NCBI GenBank assembly: GCA_031761405.1
Contig: JASEVX010000003.1
Span: 114,269,831-114,333,830, forward strand
Length of the DNA: 64,000 nucleotides
Source: Serripes groenlandicus
Lineage: Eukaryota; Mollusca; Bivalvia; Cardiida; Cardiidae
Direction: 5' to 3'
Shown here: in pieces, positions 21,582-32,892 of the stretch
Position numbering within the stretch: the first letter of the stretch is position 1
Layout: each line of letters opens with the position of its first letter
Program-made: the position numbers and the translations under genes
Notes under the pieces: generated by a model
The model's database searches: none
What the model saw: only the letters and a program-made list of their open reading frames with translations
What the model was told of the DNA's origin: nothing

Positions 21582-23041
21582 TTACGTAGTATCAGGATAA
21601 AATGTGGTCTTTGAATCTGTTCCCGATTCCCTGTACACATTTCTGATGGCTTCCTTTTTGAAGAGCATACAAGAAGTAGAATATGTCACAGCAAAACACT
21701 CTTCGTGAGAAACGCAAAGCTCTTCGCATTGTTGTAGAGTAAGATCCGTTTTTTCATCGAACGCTCTACCATTTATTTTCGTGTGTACCATCGTGGATGT
21801 CTTGTCTTCGTCCTTTGGCAACAACATTGTGTTCCAACCACGTACATATGTTCCAGACATGTGCTTGCCATTGCCTTCTCCTGCGTATAAATTGCAAAGA
21901 TTACCCGATGAGGAAATAGCAAGACATTCAGCCTTCTTGAGACATTCATTGGCGCATTCACATAATGAAATATCTCGATAATATTTCATCTGGTGCATCA
22001 ATCTGGTCTCGCCTAGAAGATAGTAAGCGTGCTGCTGAATTTCAGAACATTGCGCAAGTTGTCTATGTTCGATTAAATAATCTTTGTACTCATGTTTATA
22101 TTTGAGCAGGTGTCTATGTATATGGTCATAGTCAATGTTTAAGTCTTTCATGAAGTCTTCAGTAAATAAATTCTCAATTGAAGACAGTCTGTAGCTAACT
22201 GGTACGGGATAAGACTGGACGGATGAAGCCCATTTCATGGCATCACCATCGGAGGGGGGTGCTGCTCCAACGGTGAAAGTTCGAGTTGTAACGCCTTTAG
22301 AAAACGACTTAGCCTCTTGTTTTTGTTCTGCATTTAGACCAAAACTTGCGCCTATTGAATACGCTCCAGAATAGCTAGCAGCCATTGCAACATTCGTCGC
22401 CTGCTTTTCTTTAGTTTGAAAGTCGGTCTGAGTCATACTGTGTTCATAAGTGTATCTGGCACCGAACGTGGTTTCCATTGGAAAATGTGTTCCGAATGTG
22501 TTGAAGAATTTTATGTAAGACTCTTTATCGTTAACTTGCTCTAGTCTTCTGACCCACTTCAGAAAGTCCTGGTTAAACTCCGGTGCACTAGAGGTGACAA
22601 GCTTGCTGAAATAATACTCACATTTCGCCGTCGACAGAATAAAGACTCGCTCCTTCTGTTCGAATTCAGATTTAGCTTTTGAATATCCCCCACTTAAAGA
22701 GAAACTGGCACCCCAGCCAGACGCTTGAATCCCTGCATTGATGCTTAGTGACTTAGAAAATTCCTTTTCTGTCTTAATGATCTCCGACGAGAAAGACGTG
22801 ACGCAGGATACGTCTGGTACGATAACCAGGCCTTTTGGAATGCTATATCGGCAATCGGCGGACTGGCCGCCAGTGGAATAGTCAGCCAAGAAAATTGGTA
22901 AAGTGAAACCAGGATCGTGACCAACAGACAGCGGAAAACCTTTTAAAATATCGTAACCAAATAAGGCATAATCGACGTCAGGAAACGACTGTTTAAGTTG
23001 TCTCTCTCCACACGCCTGTAACAAGTAATCGTTCCTCATTC
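21582..23041 (-). CDS. MACPF gene, main exon: MACPF domain and two PAN-like modules, stop
   Basis: 1,460 bases after acceptor TTTTTCAG, ending at a stop at 21582-21584. The FGTHF core motif is at 22496-22482. Amphipathic Ser/Gly/Ala-rich segments SINAGIQASGWGASFSLSGG and NVAMAASYSGAYSIGASFG flank it and fit the two membrane-inserting hairpins. The C-terminal part has two Cys-patterned modules (CECANECLKKAEC and CEELCVSHEECFAVTYSTSC) resembling PAN/apple domains. The reading frame is intact. Confidence 0.85.
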
Positions 23042-26000
23042 CTGAAAAACAACAATAATTATATCTTCCATAGATACAACGACGCCTACAGCAGATGACA
23101 TTTAAACAATATTGTGGAGACAAAGTTCAAAGCCACTAACTGGTATGGGATTAGACTGAACTGTGGAAGACAGTGATGCAGAGGTAGAGCGTCGGCCTCT
23201 CGTACCAAATATCCCAGATTCGAGTCCCGTGAAGCAGACATCGAGCGTGATTAAAATAAGCTGAAAGCTTGTTTCGCAATCCATGTAAAATAAATAAGTT
23301 AAAATTAAATACTTTCATTTATAGTGATAGGAACCTGCTTAAACGTTCAAAATGTATATGAGCCGAAAACCAACAATATGGACTCTACGTAAGGTATCGA
23401 CCCGGATCAGTCTAAGCATGCCGCGCGGGCGTACCCAGACAGACACTTTTCGTCTCCTGTGGATGTTCTGTTTTACGAATCATTACTCTATACATCTATC
23501 CCCCTAAGACGGAATGTGTCGGCCGGATCAGTCTGCGCGGACAGCGCAGGCTGATCTGGTCGATACATTACGCAGATGTCTATCACCGCAGCTGCATTGT
23601 AGAATCTGCGTAAAGTATCGACCCGGATCAGTCTAAGCATGCCGCGCGGGCGTACCCGGACAGACACTTTTCGCCTCCTCTGGATTCTCTATTTCAGGAA
23701 TTATTACTTTATACCTATTTCCCCATGATACGGAATGTGTCGATCCGGATTAGCCTGCGCGGTCTGCTCAGGCTGATCTGGGTTTATATATTACGCAAAG
23801 TCCATAATGTTGGTTTTCTCGTGGAATGGCCCAATTACTGTTATTCCTAAGCTGTAATAGTTTCGGGCTTTGACTTGATGGATGACATTTTAGGCTAGTG
23901 TTTAGTTACGTATCTCTTATAGATTTCAAATTCTAGAACGTTTACGTAAACAAGCGTTTGCTCGTCGTTAAAACGAAGCGGAATACTCGTCTCATACGAG
24001 TGGAATGTGGGCAGTTTTTAGCAAGGGGCTCTTTAGAGCCAATTGCTATAGAAGGCGAATTCCGAAGACACTCATCGAAATCTAGACTCGAATATGTCCC
24101 TATTGTTAAAGTCTTATCACAATATCGACTGATTAACATTGAAATAAAGGAGGTATTTAATTGCTAATCTTTGACCAAAACATTACGTAACCCTTTCCAA
24201 CATACAACAAATCTGCACCACTCGACTTTGAGAACATCTACACAAAAGTATGGAATATCTCTATAGATGAATTGTATTATAGATGAGCAATTTCTTCTTT
24301 TGCCACAATGTTTTCAACTTTTAGTCATAGGTTATCCTTTCAGTTATAGAGATTTGCTATTTTTTGACAAAATATGTTCAAAGTCGTCTGCTGCAGAATT
24401 GTTGTATGAGGGAAAGGGTTAAAGAAGTCGAAAACATTGTGGCAAAAGTCGTCTGCTGCAGAGGCGTCAGAAAGCGTCGTATGCGGGAAATGGTTAAATA
24501 GACTGGACATACACGTTTATATTAAATTATTAAACAACGACAATAACAACAACACCCAAAACTTACCAACACTCAAATAGACACTTTGGGACGGATCTTT
24601 GGTCAAATTGACCCCTCTTTGCAGCTGTAAGTCAGAAAGACCTCTTATCCCCGTCATATTCTCTAGAATCTCTCTGATCGCACTGTTTATCAGGGTCGCC
24701 TTCTTCTCGTCACGTGCATCACTCACGCGAGTGTTTGACTCTACGTTTGTCACGTGACTGACTATCGGCTGATTGATCTTCTCTGGCACGTGGTCACTGT
24801 GTTGCACCAATCTTTCGGGAGCATTAGGTAGCAGGTTTGAGTCCATTAGTCCAGCGGTCTGTGATAACTTTCGGTCATTCGTAATTAAGCTTTCTTCAAA
24901 CCTACCATATAAATTACAAGTTTACAATATGTTATTGGAATATGAATAGTATGTTGTTATTGCTAATAGCACAATCTCATTAAACCCAGACATAAACTTT
25001 GCTCGCTCGTTAATAGATCTGGTGACTACATGTCGTCTCAGATTGACCTTTGCGTCAGCCAATCAGATTGTCGCCTAGAAAATCGTTAGGTATCAACAGG
25101 AGAGATAACCTATATATATAAACGAGATAGAGAAGTGATTGTCGAGTGTTCCGATTGTATAGAATCGGGCGTTGAATGCTTTACAATTAAGTTAAGAAAG
25201 ACAACTCTAGAAAATATCAGAAGTGAAACAAGAGTTACTTCTCTTAGAAAAGTTAAAATGGAGATCCAATATTTTATGAACAGTTTGTTAACTCTTTCTA
25301 TGATAGCCTTAATCAAATGTACGTACAGCGAAGTATGTCGGTCTAACTGTAATCAGATTGCCAGAAACATGAATATACATGTGACGTAACACACATGGAA
25401 TTTAATCCCCGACCTGCCACACCCGAGGCGGACACGCTGCCACTACACCACCAAGGTGATCCAAAGGAAATCATAACGTTGTTATTGCCAATAGACACAA
25501 TGTCCGCGTCTTGTGATGTTTGGTCCTTGTTCTACAGGCACATCATAGAAGCGTATAACGTTGCATAGACATACATGCATGTAACTCTTGTAGTATAGCC
25601 CGACGACTGTTTCCCCAATATTACTTTAAACGATGCCAATACTATCCTGGACCGCCAAGCCTGGCTTTTATGCATTTATGGATTTTTTCCCCGTAAACAG
25701 TCGGCTGGATACGAATGTTCCCGAATTGATACGTAACCACTCGAGCGGGATCCGAGCAACCGAACTCACCTGGTATTGAACTAGGTTCGTAAAGACTATT
25801 ATAACTTGCACACACTTAAGCAAAATCATTTCCGAAAAAAGGCGGCGGAAAACGATTGATCGATTTATTGATTGGGGCTTAACGCCATTTGTAAAAGCAA
25901 ATCATTCATATCACGGCGGCCAGTTCACCTACCCATACGTTTCCGGGTTTCTTATACCAGTTCTCCACACAACAGTCTTCCCAAGCAACTAGTTGCTTTT

Positions 26001-27686
26001 CCACATAGCCTGTTATCCCATTGAGGGGAAGTGTCGTATCGACTCAAACATCGGAAAGAATGTTGACCGAGCTGTGGATTGATCACACAACCCCTGGATT
26101 GATAATCCTCATCCCTACCGACTGAACTACCGGGGCTCGGCGGGGCTGAATACGAACGATTAAAAAATAACTCACCTGTTATTGAAATTGGCACGTAAAG
26201 AATATCCAACGATTCCGCCTACTAGTAAGCACAATAAACCAAAATTGAGCCATCGACCATATTTCTGAATTAATAAAGATACAAATGTCGTCTTAAAGGC
26301 TTTTTTATGGTGAGACCCAAGACATAATATACTGACTGCAAAAGCAACATGGTGTTGCACAAGTAATGGTTTTTATTTTAAAAATGTATCCTGATTAAAA
26401 ATACATTGAACAGTCAGACAGTTTTTGCAATAAATGACATTTATTTCATGTGTTGAATTAAAAACGATTGTTAATATTTGATCGGGAAGGCCACGATTCA
26501 ACGGTCAAATTTGATTTATAAATAAATACAGTCCTTAATTGCTCTGTATAAGCTGTAATATAATATTTAAAATCATATATGCGATTTCTCTCTTCCGTGT
26601 ATACGTGTTTAGAGGATTATGTAGATTGAACTAGACAAATGTTTGTATACATTTATATTTAACATACAATACAAAACCAGACGGCACATTGAAGGTACTT
26701 TTATCATTAAAAAACACTACAAAACACAAGAGCTTTGAGGTAGATAAATGATTAATAACATAGAAATTGCTTAACTAACAAGCAAATCGGTCGGAAGGAA
26801 AAGTGGTGCAAGTAGTTATAATATGAGCGTTACATGTGAAAACCAACTTTATAAACTCTGCGTAATGTATCGACCAAGATCAGCCTGCACAGTCCGCGCA
26901 GGCTAATCCGGGTCGACACAATCCGTCTCAAGGGATAGAGGTACAGAGTTATGATTCCTGAAACAGAAAATCTACAGGAGGCGATAAGTGTCTGTCCGGG
27001 TTAGCTTGTGTGGCATGCTTATGCTGATCCGGGTCGATACTTAAAGCAGAGTCAACAATGTTTGTTTTCTCGCGGAACTGCTTGAATGTTTTTTATAGAT
27101 AGTGGATCAGCGAGTACAATTATGAGTCCAAACCCCCAGCTCGGCCACCATTCTTCCCATTATGTGACAATTCTTCTCATACCAATGGAATTGCAATCTA
27201 TGTGGAAAACAGCCAGTACCTTGAAAAGACTTCTTTGTGGAGTGTTGGTATGAGAAAACAAATACACACACGGGTGGATGAACAATTGTTGAAAACACCG
27301 TTAAACCCCTATCAATCAATTTATCAATTGGTTTGTGTAATAGAGTGGCTACAGGTCGCTAGGTAGATTCTATCTCTATAAATTAAAGTATCATTTTTGA
27401 ATTTGATTAAATTATGAATATGTTTCCCTTTTGTCTCAATGTTTTCTCAAAAAGCCGTCTGCTACGTCAAAATGTATCTGTTACTGGGAAAAGGTTTAAA
27501 AGAATCAATATTTACCGTGAAAAACTGGCACTTGGTTTTGTACATTTTACGTGAATACGCGCTCAAATCATCACCATCATACACGTGACCATACACGTCA
27601 CGATTACCCAGAGTGTTATCACTGTCACAATCCTTGAAGGGCGTCAATTCTACCGTCGTGTGTTCGTCTGCTTCTTTTTTCTCCAT
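21582..27686 (-). CDS. Membrane-anchored perforin-like (MACPF) protein with C-terminal PAN-like modules
   Basis: Exons, read on the - strand: 27686-27516, 26264-26176, 24901-24567 and 23041-21582. Junction phases (0, 2, 1) agree and give about 684 residues. Order: polar N-terminus with a DVYGHVYDG motif (1-57); one hydrophobic segment preceded by basic residues (about 62-80); a hydrophilic linker (about 87-198); the MACPF fold (about 200-530) with FGTHF at 381-385; two Cys-rich PAN/apple-like modules (about 530-608 and 617-684). MACPF proteins oligomerise and insert two amphipathic hairpins into membranes, in immunity, attack or development. The Ser/Gly/Ala-rich hairpin candidates are visible before and after FGTHF. 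The canonical glycine pair after the motif is not exact. Family is seen directly; the anchored topology is inferred from spliced exons and needs a transcript. Confidence 0.72.
23170..23245 (+). mobile_element. SINE head fragment
   Basis: GATGCAGAGGTAGAGCGTC and CAGATTCGAGTCCCG look like boxes A and B; no tail seen. Confidence 0.35.
23359..23580. mobile_element. Foldback-2 copy in MACPF intron
   Basis: TGAGCCGAAAACCAAC to TGGTCGATACATTACGCAGA; right tip replaced by the next copy. Confidence 0.65.
23593..23832. mobile_element. Second foldback-2 copy, adjacent
   Basis: Starts at TGTAGAATCTGCGTAAAG and ends TTTTCTCGTGGAATGGCCCA. Confidence 0.65.
24188..24421. mobile_element. Foldback-1 copy plus a 3' fragment
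   Basis: TAACCCTTTCCAACATAC to TATGAGGGAAAGGGTTAA. A further 3' half-fragment follows at 24427-24497. Confidence 0.7.
24567..24901 (-). CDS. MACPF gene, linker exon
   Basis: 335 bases from a GGTAG acceptor to donor GTAAGT. Incoming phase 2 matches the anchor exon; outgoing phase 1 matches the MACPF exon. Encodes a hydrophilic stretch with a Leu/Ile-periodic part (INSAIREILENMTGIRGL) that could be helical. The ATG at 24846 is internal to this exon. Confidence 0.6.
24983..25125 (+). repeat. Dispersed repeat R3, copy 3
   Basis: AACTTTGCTCGCTCGTTAAT, CGTCTCAGATTGACCTTTGC and GTCAGCCAATCAGATTG. Confidence 0.6.
25400..25460 (-). mobile_element. SINE head fragment
   Basis: Reverse of a tRNA-like head: AATTTAATCCCCGACCTGCC and CACTACACCACCAAGGTG. 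Confidence 0.4.
25765..25800 (-). pseudogene. Decayed copy of the MACPF anchor-exon 3' end
   Basis: 29 of 36 bases match 26171-26206, covering the end of the anchor exon and its GTGAG donor. In the homologous frame the copy contains stop codons (TAA, TAG, then another TAG), so it is not a usable exon. It lies in the following intron, separated from the original by a SINE. Confidence 0.5.
25856..26140 (-). mobile_element. SINE between the MACPF anchor exon and its dead copy
   Basis: Left tail TATCACGGCGGCCAGTTC; right head ACCGACTGAACTACCGGGGC. A possible 7-base flank repeat AACGATT. Confidence 0.75.
26176..26264 (-). CDS. MACPF gene, signal-anchor exon
   Basis: 89 bases between TTAATTCAG and GTGAG. 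Encodes KYGRW followed by FGLLCLLVGGIVGYSL, a single membrane helix with positive charges on its N-terminal side, so the predicted orientation is N-in/C-out (type II). Confidence 0.6.
26837..27083 (-). mobile_element. Foldback-2 copy
   Basis: AAAACCAACTTTATAAACTC, CCAAGATCAGCCTGCACAG and ending TCTCGCGGAACTGCTT. Confidence 0.65.
27109..27325 (+). mobile_element. 5'-truncated SINE
   Basis: Starts near box B (ATTATGAGTCCAAACCCCC) and ends CACCGTTAAACCCC then ATCAATCAAT. Confidence 0.55.
27516..27686 (-). CDS. MACPF gene, first coding exon
   Basis: 57 codons. The ATG lies one base inside an exon that follows a TTAAGCAG acceptor, so an upstream 5'UTR exon is expected. Ends TTCACG before donor GTAAAT. 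The peptide is acidic and polar with the Tyr-containing DVYGHVYDG, no signal peptide and no hydrophobic run, consistent with a cytosolic tail. Confidence 0.55.
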
Positions 27687-27989
27687 TCTGCTTAAACAGT
27701 AAACAGTTATTTCATGGTTATAAACTATTGTCACCAAGTAGAGGGCATGACATTTGAACGTTTCTCCAAAGCAGATAGCTCGAGGGCAATAATTGTTCCG
27801 ACACAAAAGAACAACAGTATAGGGCCTACTGTTATTACATAGTAATCGGTACCAGGGCAAACTGTTTTATATTCTGTTCTGTTTAAATGTGATGAACAGT
27901 CAACAGAAATGTCAACTTTTACATAAAACAATGTAACTACTACAATTCCAAGTATTCTAATACAAAATAACTGTAGTTTATACTGACGA

Positions 27990-29170
27990 TAATGGTTTCG
28001 ATAATGTGACCATTATCGAATTATATTTATAGAACAGTTATGGCCCGCAGAGCAGTTCAATTCAGACGATTTTTCAACAAATAAAGCACATTGTTATTTA
28101 TTTAGGTCATCATGTAATAATAATGTTTATATCCATTTAAAATGGGGCATATATAAAGCGACTGAACTCCAGATACCCAACTGTCGAAAAAAAATAAAAT
28201 TTCTAATTTTAAGAAAATAAGTGTTATTTTTGTATTTGGGGCATTAAAATATGATAACTGACATATTACATACCCCTATAATCGGTTAGATTTTCTTGTT
28301 TTCGATACTTTTTCCATTGCAAATTCTACCCTGTCAGTAACGGGGTAAGTATTTCTAAATAGGAAACCCCTTCATCGGGACAATTGAAAACGACTCAAGT
28401 TTACTTTATTGATAAAAAACGATACATTTTCTACCCTGGTTTTACTTGGATAACATAAAGAATAACATTTAGGGCGAATTCGAGTTTTTTTTTGTTTTTT
28501 TTAATAATCATAAAATCATAATAATCATAATAATCATAATATTAATAATAATCATAAAAGTAATAATAATATTTATAATGAAATGATAATAATCATAATA
28601 ATACAAATACTTATAAAATTAATTATAATTATGCAATATTAGACAAATATTAATAGTTTATAATAATGATGATAATAGTTAATAATAACAAAAACAATAA
28701 TAATAATATTGTTATAATATAACTTACTTTAAAAGATAGTGTTTTTTTCGAGCTTACACTGCCAAGTGTGTGTATAACTACAATATGACATTTAACGCGA
28801 TTTGAAATTGTATTTATTCACCTGAAATAAGCATTCCCCAGGAAAACCCCTGGATAATCTATGTTCAGTGTGAGTAATGCATACAATAACCTTTTACCTA
28901 GTATATAACGCTTTGGACCTCATCGCAACAGAAGATTGTTGTAAAATATTGACGGAAATGGAGACCCCATTCACATCATCAAATTGCGATGTTTATTTGA
29001 CCCGTCCATGGGAAAAGGTTTTGTTTGTTTTTATTGGGGTTTTAAGTCATTTTCAACAAGGAACATGTGAATTCTGAACATTGTTCAGATAATTAGCCTG
29101 TACATCTGCTCCGCCATATCAAAATCTATAAAGTTGATAACACTCCATATTAGGTTATGTAAGTAATAAA
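27990..29170. other. AT-rich stretch upstream of the MACPF coding region
   Basis: Contains ATAATCATAATAAT-type simple repeats (about 28500-28710). The expected 5'UTR exon and promoter of the MACPF gene should lie at or beyond here but cannot be placed. Confidence 0.35.
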
Positions 29171-29176
29171 ACGACC

Positions 29177-29380
29177 CGTCTATTTTGACGCATCTGCAAC
29201 GGACGACATTTAAAAACATTGGGGCAAAAAGTAGAATTGCTCATAATGAGCTATTTCTCCATTTGCCACAATGTGTTTAACCTCTATTTAATAATTATAC
29301 TTTGACTTACAGAGATTTTTCATACTTTTTGTTATTTTAAGTCGTCTGTTGCAGAATTGTTGTATGTGGGATAGGATGAA
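29177..29380. mobile_element. Foldback-1 copy
   Basis: Central hairpin at 29235-29270; right end TGTATGTGGGATAGGAT. Confidence 0.6.
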
Positions 29381-29404
29381 TGATACTCCCATTTGACATC
29401 ATTT

Positions 29405-29625
29405 GTGGTTTCGTTGACGTACAGCCACTGGGAGCATACTTCCAGTTTGCTGTCAGAAGATGCATTTAGGTATATACATATATTCGGGTGGTTTCGTTGA
29501 CGTACAGCCACTGGGGGCATACTTCCAGTTTGCTGTCAGAAGATGCATTTAGGTATATACATATATTCGGGTGGTTGAAGACTCCGGTAAGATTGAAGTC
29601 TTCACTGTACGCAATTACATTCAGA
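29405..29625 (-). pseudogene. Exon-like remnant split by an 83-bp tandem duplication
   Basis: On the - strand an open stretch reads through NLTGVFNHPNICIYLN, a Cys pair and WLYVNETT, which looks like an extracellular segment with N-glycosylation sites. The 83-bp unit starting at 29405 is repeated at 29488 with very few differences. Because 83 is not a multiple of 3, the duplication breaks the frame. Foldback elements lie on both sides. I do not recognise the family; it could be an upstream exon of an unknown gene or chance. Confidence 0.3.
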
Positions 29626-29630
29626 CCTTT

Positions 29631-29796
29631 TAACCCTTTCCCACATACAAGGTATAATTAATGAAAAAAAGTTGAAAACATTGTGGCAAAAGGAGAAATT
29701 GCTCGTTTTGAGCAATTTCTTCTTTTGTCACAATGTTTTCAAAAGTCATCTGCTGCAGATGCGTCAAAATGGTGTCTATAGGAGGGAAAGGGTTAA
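29631..29796. mobile_element. Foldback-1 copy with internal deletion
   Basis: TTAACCCTTTCCCACATACA to TAGGAGGGAAAGGGTTAA; lacks the left subterminal block. Confidence 0.72.
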
Positions 29797-30248
29797 TAGG
29801 TAAACCGTGCCGTTCATATATATGTCGACAAGGTTGACCTGCCACTGACCTTTTGCGTATCATTCGGACAAACTTTGTTTACATCAAAGATGCTGGTTTG
29901 GAGTAATTGATCCTTTTAAATAAGGTTTCCTTTTAAACAACTTTTATTTGTATCCAGAGGTGTATCCGAGCAGAAACAAAATGAATTTGATGTATAACAC
30001 AGAGTTAACGTCTTCTAAAGGGAAGAACGTCAGTAAAACACTTTATATCATTAATACTCTTTAATAATCAAAGTGTTTGATCACTTGGTCTTTATCAAGG
30101 TTTAAAAAATACAATGGAAAGTTAAGTGCATTCCATTCTTGTATCGAAGAGATAAAATTGTGATGGGGAGACGTCGCCAGGACATCGTGACGTCATTAAC
30201 ATCGCGGCGTCATATAATTTTTGAGTATTAATGATATAAAGTGTTTAA

Positions 30249-30451
30249 TTAACCTTTTCCCTCTGACAGACGGCTTTTTGAAAACATAGTGACAAAAGAA
30301 GAAATTGCACAAAACGTGCACTTTCTCCTTTTGCCACAATGTTTTCCACTTTTAGTCATAGGTTATCCATTGCATTACAGAGATTTTCCAGTTTTTAACA
30401 AAAGATGTTCAAAGTCGTCTGCTGCAGAATTGTTGTATGAGGGAGGTTTAA
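30249..30451. mobile_element. Foldback-1 copy
   Basis: TTAACCTTTTCCCTCTGACA to TGTATGAGGGAGGTTTAA. Partial copies follow at about 30464-30575 and 30636-30772. Confidence 0.65.
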
Positions 30452-30764
30452 CAGAGTTCCATCTTGCAGACGCATTTTGACCCATATTCAGCAAACGGCA
30501 TTCAAGAACATTGTTGCAAAATAAGATATTGCTAAAGATGAGCAATTTCTCGGTTTGACACAATGTTTTTAATTACAAAATATTTTTAAAAAGTTATATT
30601 CCGTAGGGAATCATATATGTTTCACAATAGCTAGCGCAAAACCCCTGACAATCTCTATAAATGATGGTAAAATTACTGGGAAAAGGTGAAAATATTGTGG
30701 CAAATGGAAAAATTGCTGGTTTTGAGCAATTTCTCCTTTTGCCACAATATTTTCAACTTTTTGC

Positions 30765-30845
30765 AGTAATCTGCTTGAGCAATTCGTCCAAAAAACTGTC
30801 TGCTCGAGCAATTCGTCCAACACGCTGTCTGCCCGAGTAATTCGT
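30765..30845 (+). repeat. Three 29-bp units
   Basis: GAGCAATTCGTCC followed by AACTGTCTGC-type sequence, three times. Confidence 0.7.
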
Positions 30846-31037
30846 CCCAAAAGTAGAGTAATGATTATGTCATTGTACAGTGATTAATGTTCTGACATTG
30901 ACAGCATATAAATAAAACTAAATCTAATCATTTTTATAAGAGTTTGTTTCACTATCGACGAGCTGAACACGAAAGCGAAACTAGGGCGTCTGTTTATAAA
31001 AATTAAATCACAAAGTTTCGATAAATATACATAAGGA

Positions 31038-31057
31038 TCTCGCGAGATCTCGCGAGA
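31038..31057. promoter_or_regulatory. Two abutting TCTCGCGAGA palindromes
   Basis: Two complete TCTCGCGAGA decamers, 31038-31047 and 31048-31057. In vertebrates this decamer is a promoter element; no adjacent gene is visible here. Confidence 0.3.
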
Positions 31058-31116
31058 TATCTATTGTTTCACGCCACTCATAATACAATACAACACGGCG
31101 TTCGCTACTGCTCTCA

Positions 31117-31328
31117 TGTAGACGCTTTCATACTTCTCTGCATCAGACGACTTTTGAAAACACTGTGACGAAAGGAGAAATTGCTCAAAACGAGCAATTT
31201 CTCCTTTTGCCATAGTGTTTTCAACTTTATTCAATAATTATACCATTTTTTATAGAGATTTTCACATTTTTGCCAAAATGTTTTCAAAGTCGTCTGCTGC
31301 AGATTTGCTGTATGTGTGAACAGGGTTA
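31117..31328. mobile_element. Foldback-1 copy
   Basis: Clean hairpin GGAGAAATTGCTCAAAACGA with the facing arm; right end TATGTGTGAACAGGGTT. Confidence 0.68.
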
Positions 31329-31687
31329 CTTTTAACTGATTATCGTCTTTCAACATCCAAATAAGGCTAAAGCTATATAGTCACCATGAATTGACAATTT
31401 TATACACGAAGTTTTGTTTATCAAAATGCGTTATTTCTATTCATATTTTTTTACGTAGCATATATGAACTTTATATGGTTTAATAAGGAAATGAGTGGAA
31501 GTACGACATGACGTTTGACAACATTTTGGAAAAAGAAAAACATTGCCAACAATGAACATTTTCTCCCTATCAACAAATTATTTTATATATCAAGAGAAAT
31601 AATATTTACAAGAAGTCGAATTTATGATTTGAATTTTCCTAGTTCTACATTTTTTAAAGCAACTCTTTGCCACGTGTTCGCGGTCAA

Positions 31688-31914
31688 TTAACCCTTTTCA
31701 ACATTTAGACGCTTTCTGACACCTTTGCAGCAGACAACTTTCAATTACATTGTGGCAAAATGGGAAATTGCTCTTGATGAGCAATTTCCCCCTTTGCCAC
31801 AATGGTTTCAACTCTGTCTAATGATAAAACTGTCATTTATGAAGATATTTCACATTTTTGCCAATATGTTTTCAAGTCGTCTGCTGCAGAATTGTCGTGT
31901 GTTGAAAAGGGTTA
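31688..31914. mobile_element. Foldback-1 copy
   Basis: TTAACCCTTTTCAACATTTA to TGTTGAAAAGGGTTAA. Confidence 0.72.
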
Positions 31915-32029
31915 ATGTTAACGAGTTCACGTTACTCAGGTAACATCCAATTTGTAGATATGTTGTACAAAGTTGGTTTGGTTTGTTCCTATTGTGTTTT
32001 ACGCAGCTTTCAACCAGTAAATTACTAAT

Positions 32030-32205
32030 AATACTGGTCCATTTATCCTGTCAACGGCGAGTCAGTCGTAATGCTAGCCCATCACTCCTGAGTGTGAATG
32101 AGAACAACTCATTTCTACCATGTTTAAAGTATTTGGTTCGGCCCGACCCGAGATCGAACTGCGACCTCCTGTACCCGAGGCGGACGCTAAACAGTTGTTG
32201 GTGGT
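32030..32205 (-). mobile_element. Degenerate SINE
   Basis: Reverse head CCCGAGATCGAACTGCGACC and body GTAATGCTAGCCCATCAC. Confidence 0.45.
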
Positions 32206-32343
32206 ATTATTCTTAATTGTCCTTTTCCTTTTAATAAATGATATTTTGATATCATTTGAATTTTTTAGGTGAAATCAAAACCCAAAGTTCAAGTAGAGTT
32301 TCACAGATATTAGCTCATATTGACATGATAATATTTATCTGTT

Positions 32344-32540
32344 TTAACCCTTTCCCACATGCAGCGAATCTGCATTAAACGACCTTGAACACATATAGGC
32401 AAACAAATGAAAGTTCAATATTAATGAAAAAAAAAATAACTGCATTGAGACAAATAAGCAATTTCTCTTTAAGCAATCATGTTTTCAAAAGTCGTCTACT
32501 GTAGATGCGTCAGAAAGCGTCTATATTAGGGCAAGGGTTA
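32344..32540. mobile_element. Foldback-1 copy
   Basis: TTAACCCTTTCCCACATGCA to TATATTAGGGCAAGGGTTA. Confidence 0.68.
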
Positions 32541-32892
32541 TATAGATTTAATTCAAGGCTGACCTAATTTCTCACCTAAAACGTTTCTTAAAGAAATATG
32601 AGATCACAGTAATCCCCCTAATTGGCTCTGTTTCAAAGGACGTTATTACTGACGATATTACATGCGTGAACTTGTCCATAACAAAGTAACACGCAATAAT
32701 GACTCACTTGTTATATAAACATTGGAGCCTCGTCAGGCGAATCGGGGTCTTATTGACACTCTGAAACGAGGGTTTAGGCATTTTTTAATCTGTTTTTAAC
32801 ACGTCAAGGCAAAACTATAAAACTATGAACATTCTCTATACATATAAGTATGATGATTATGAAAAAGGGTTGAAAATATTGTGACTAAAGGG

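Noticed and set aside
24517..24846. ATG at 24846 as start of the MACPF protein
   Set aside because: The open frame continues upstream to an acceptor whose phase matches the anchor exon, and no signal peptide follows this ATG.
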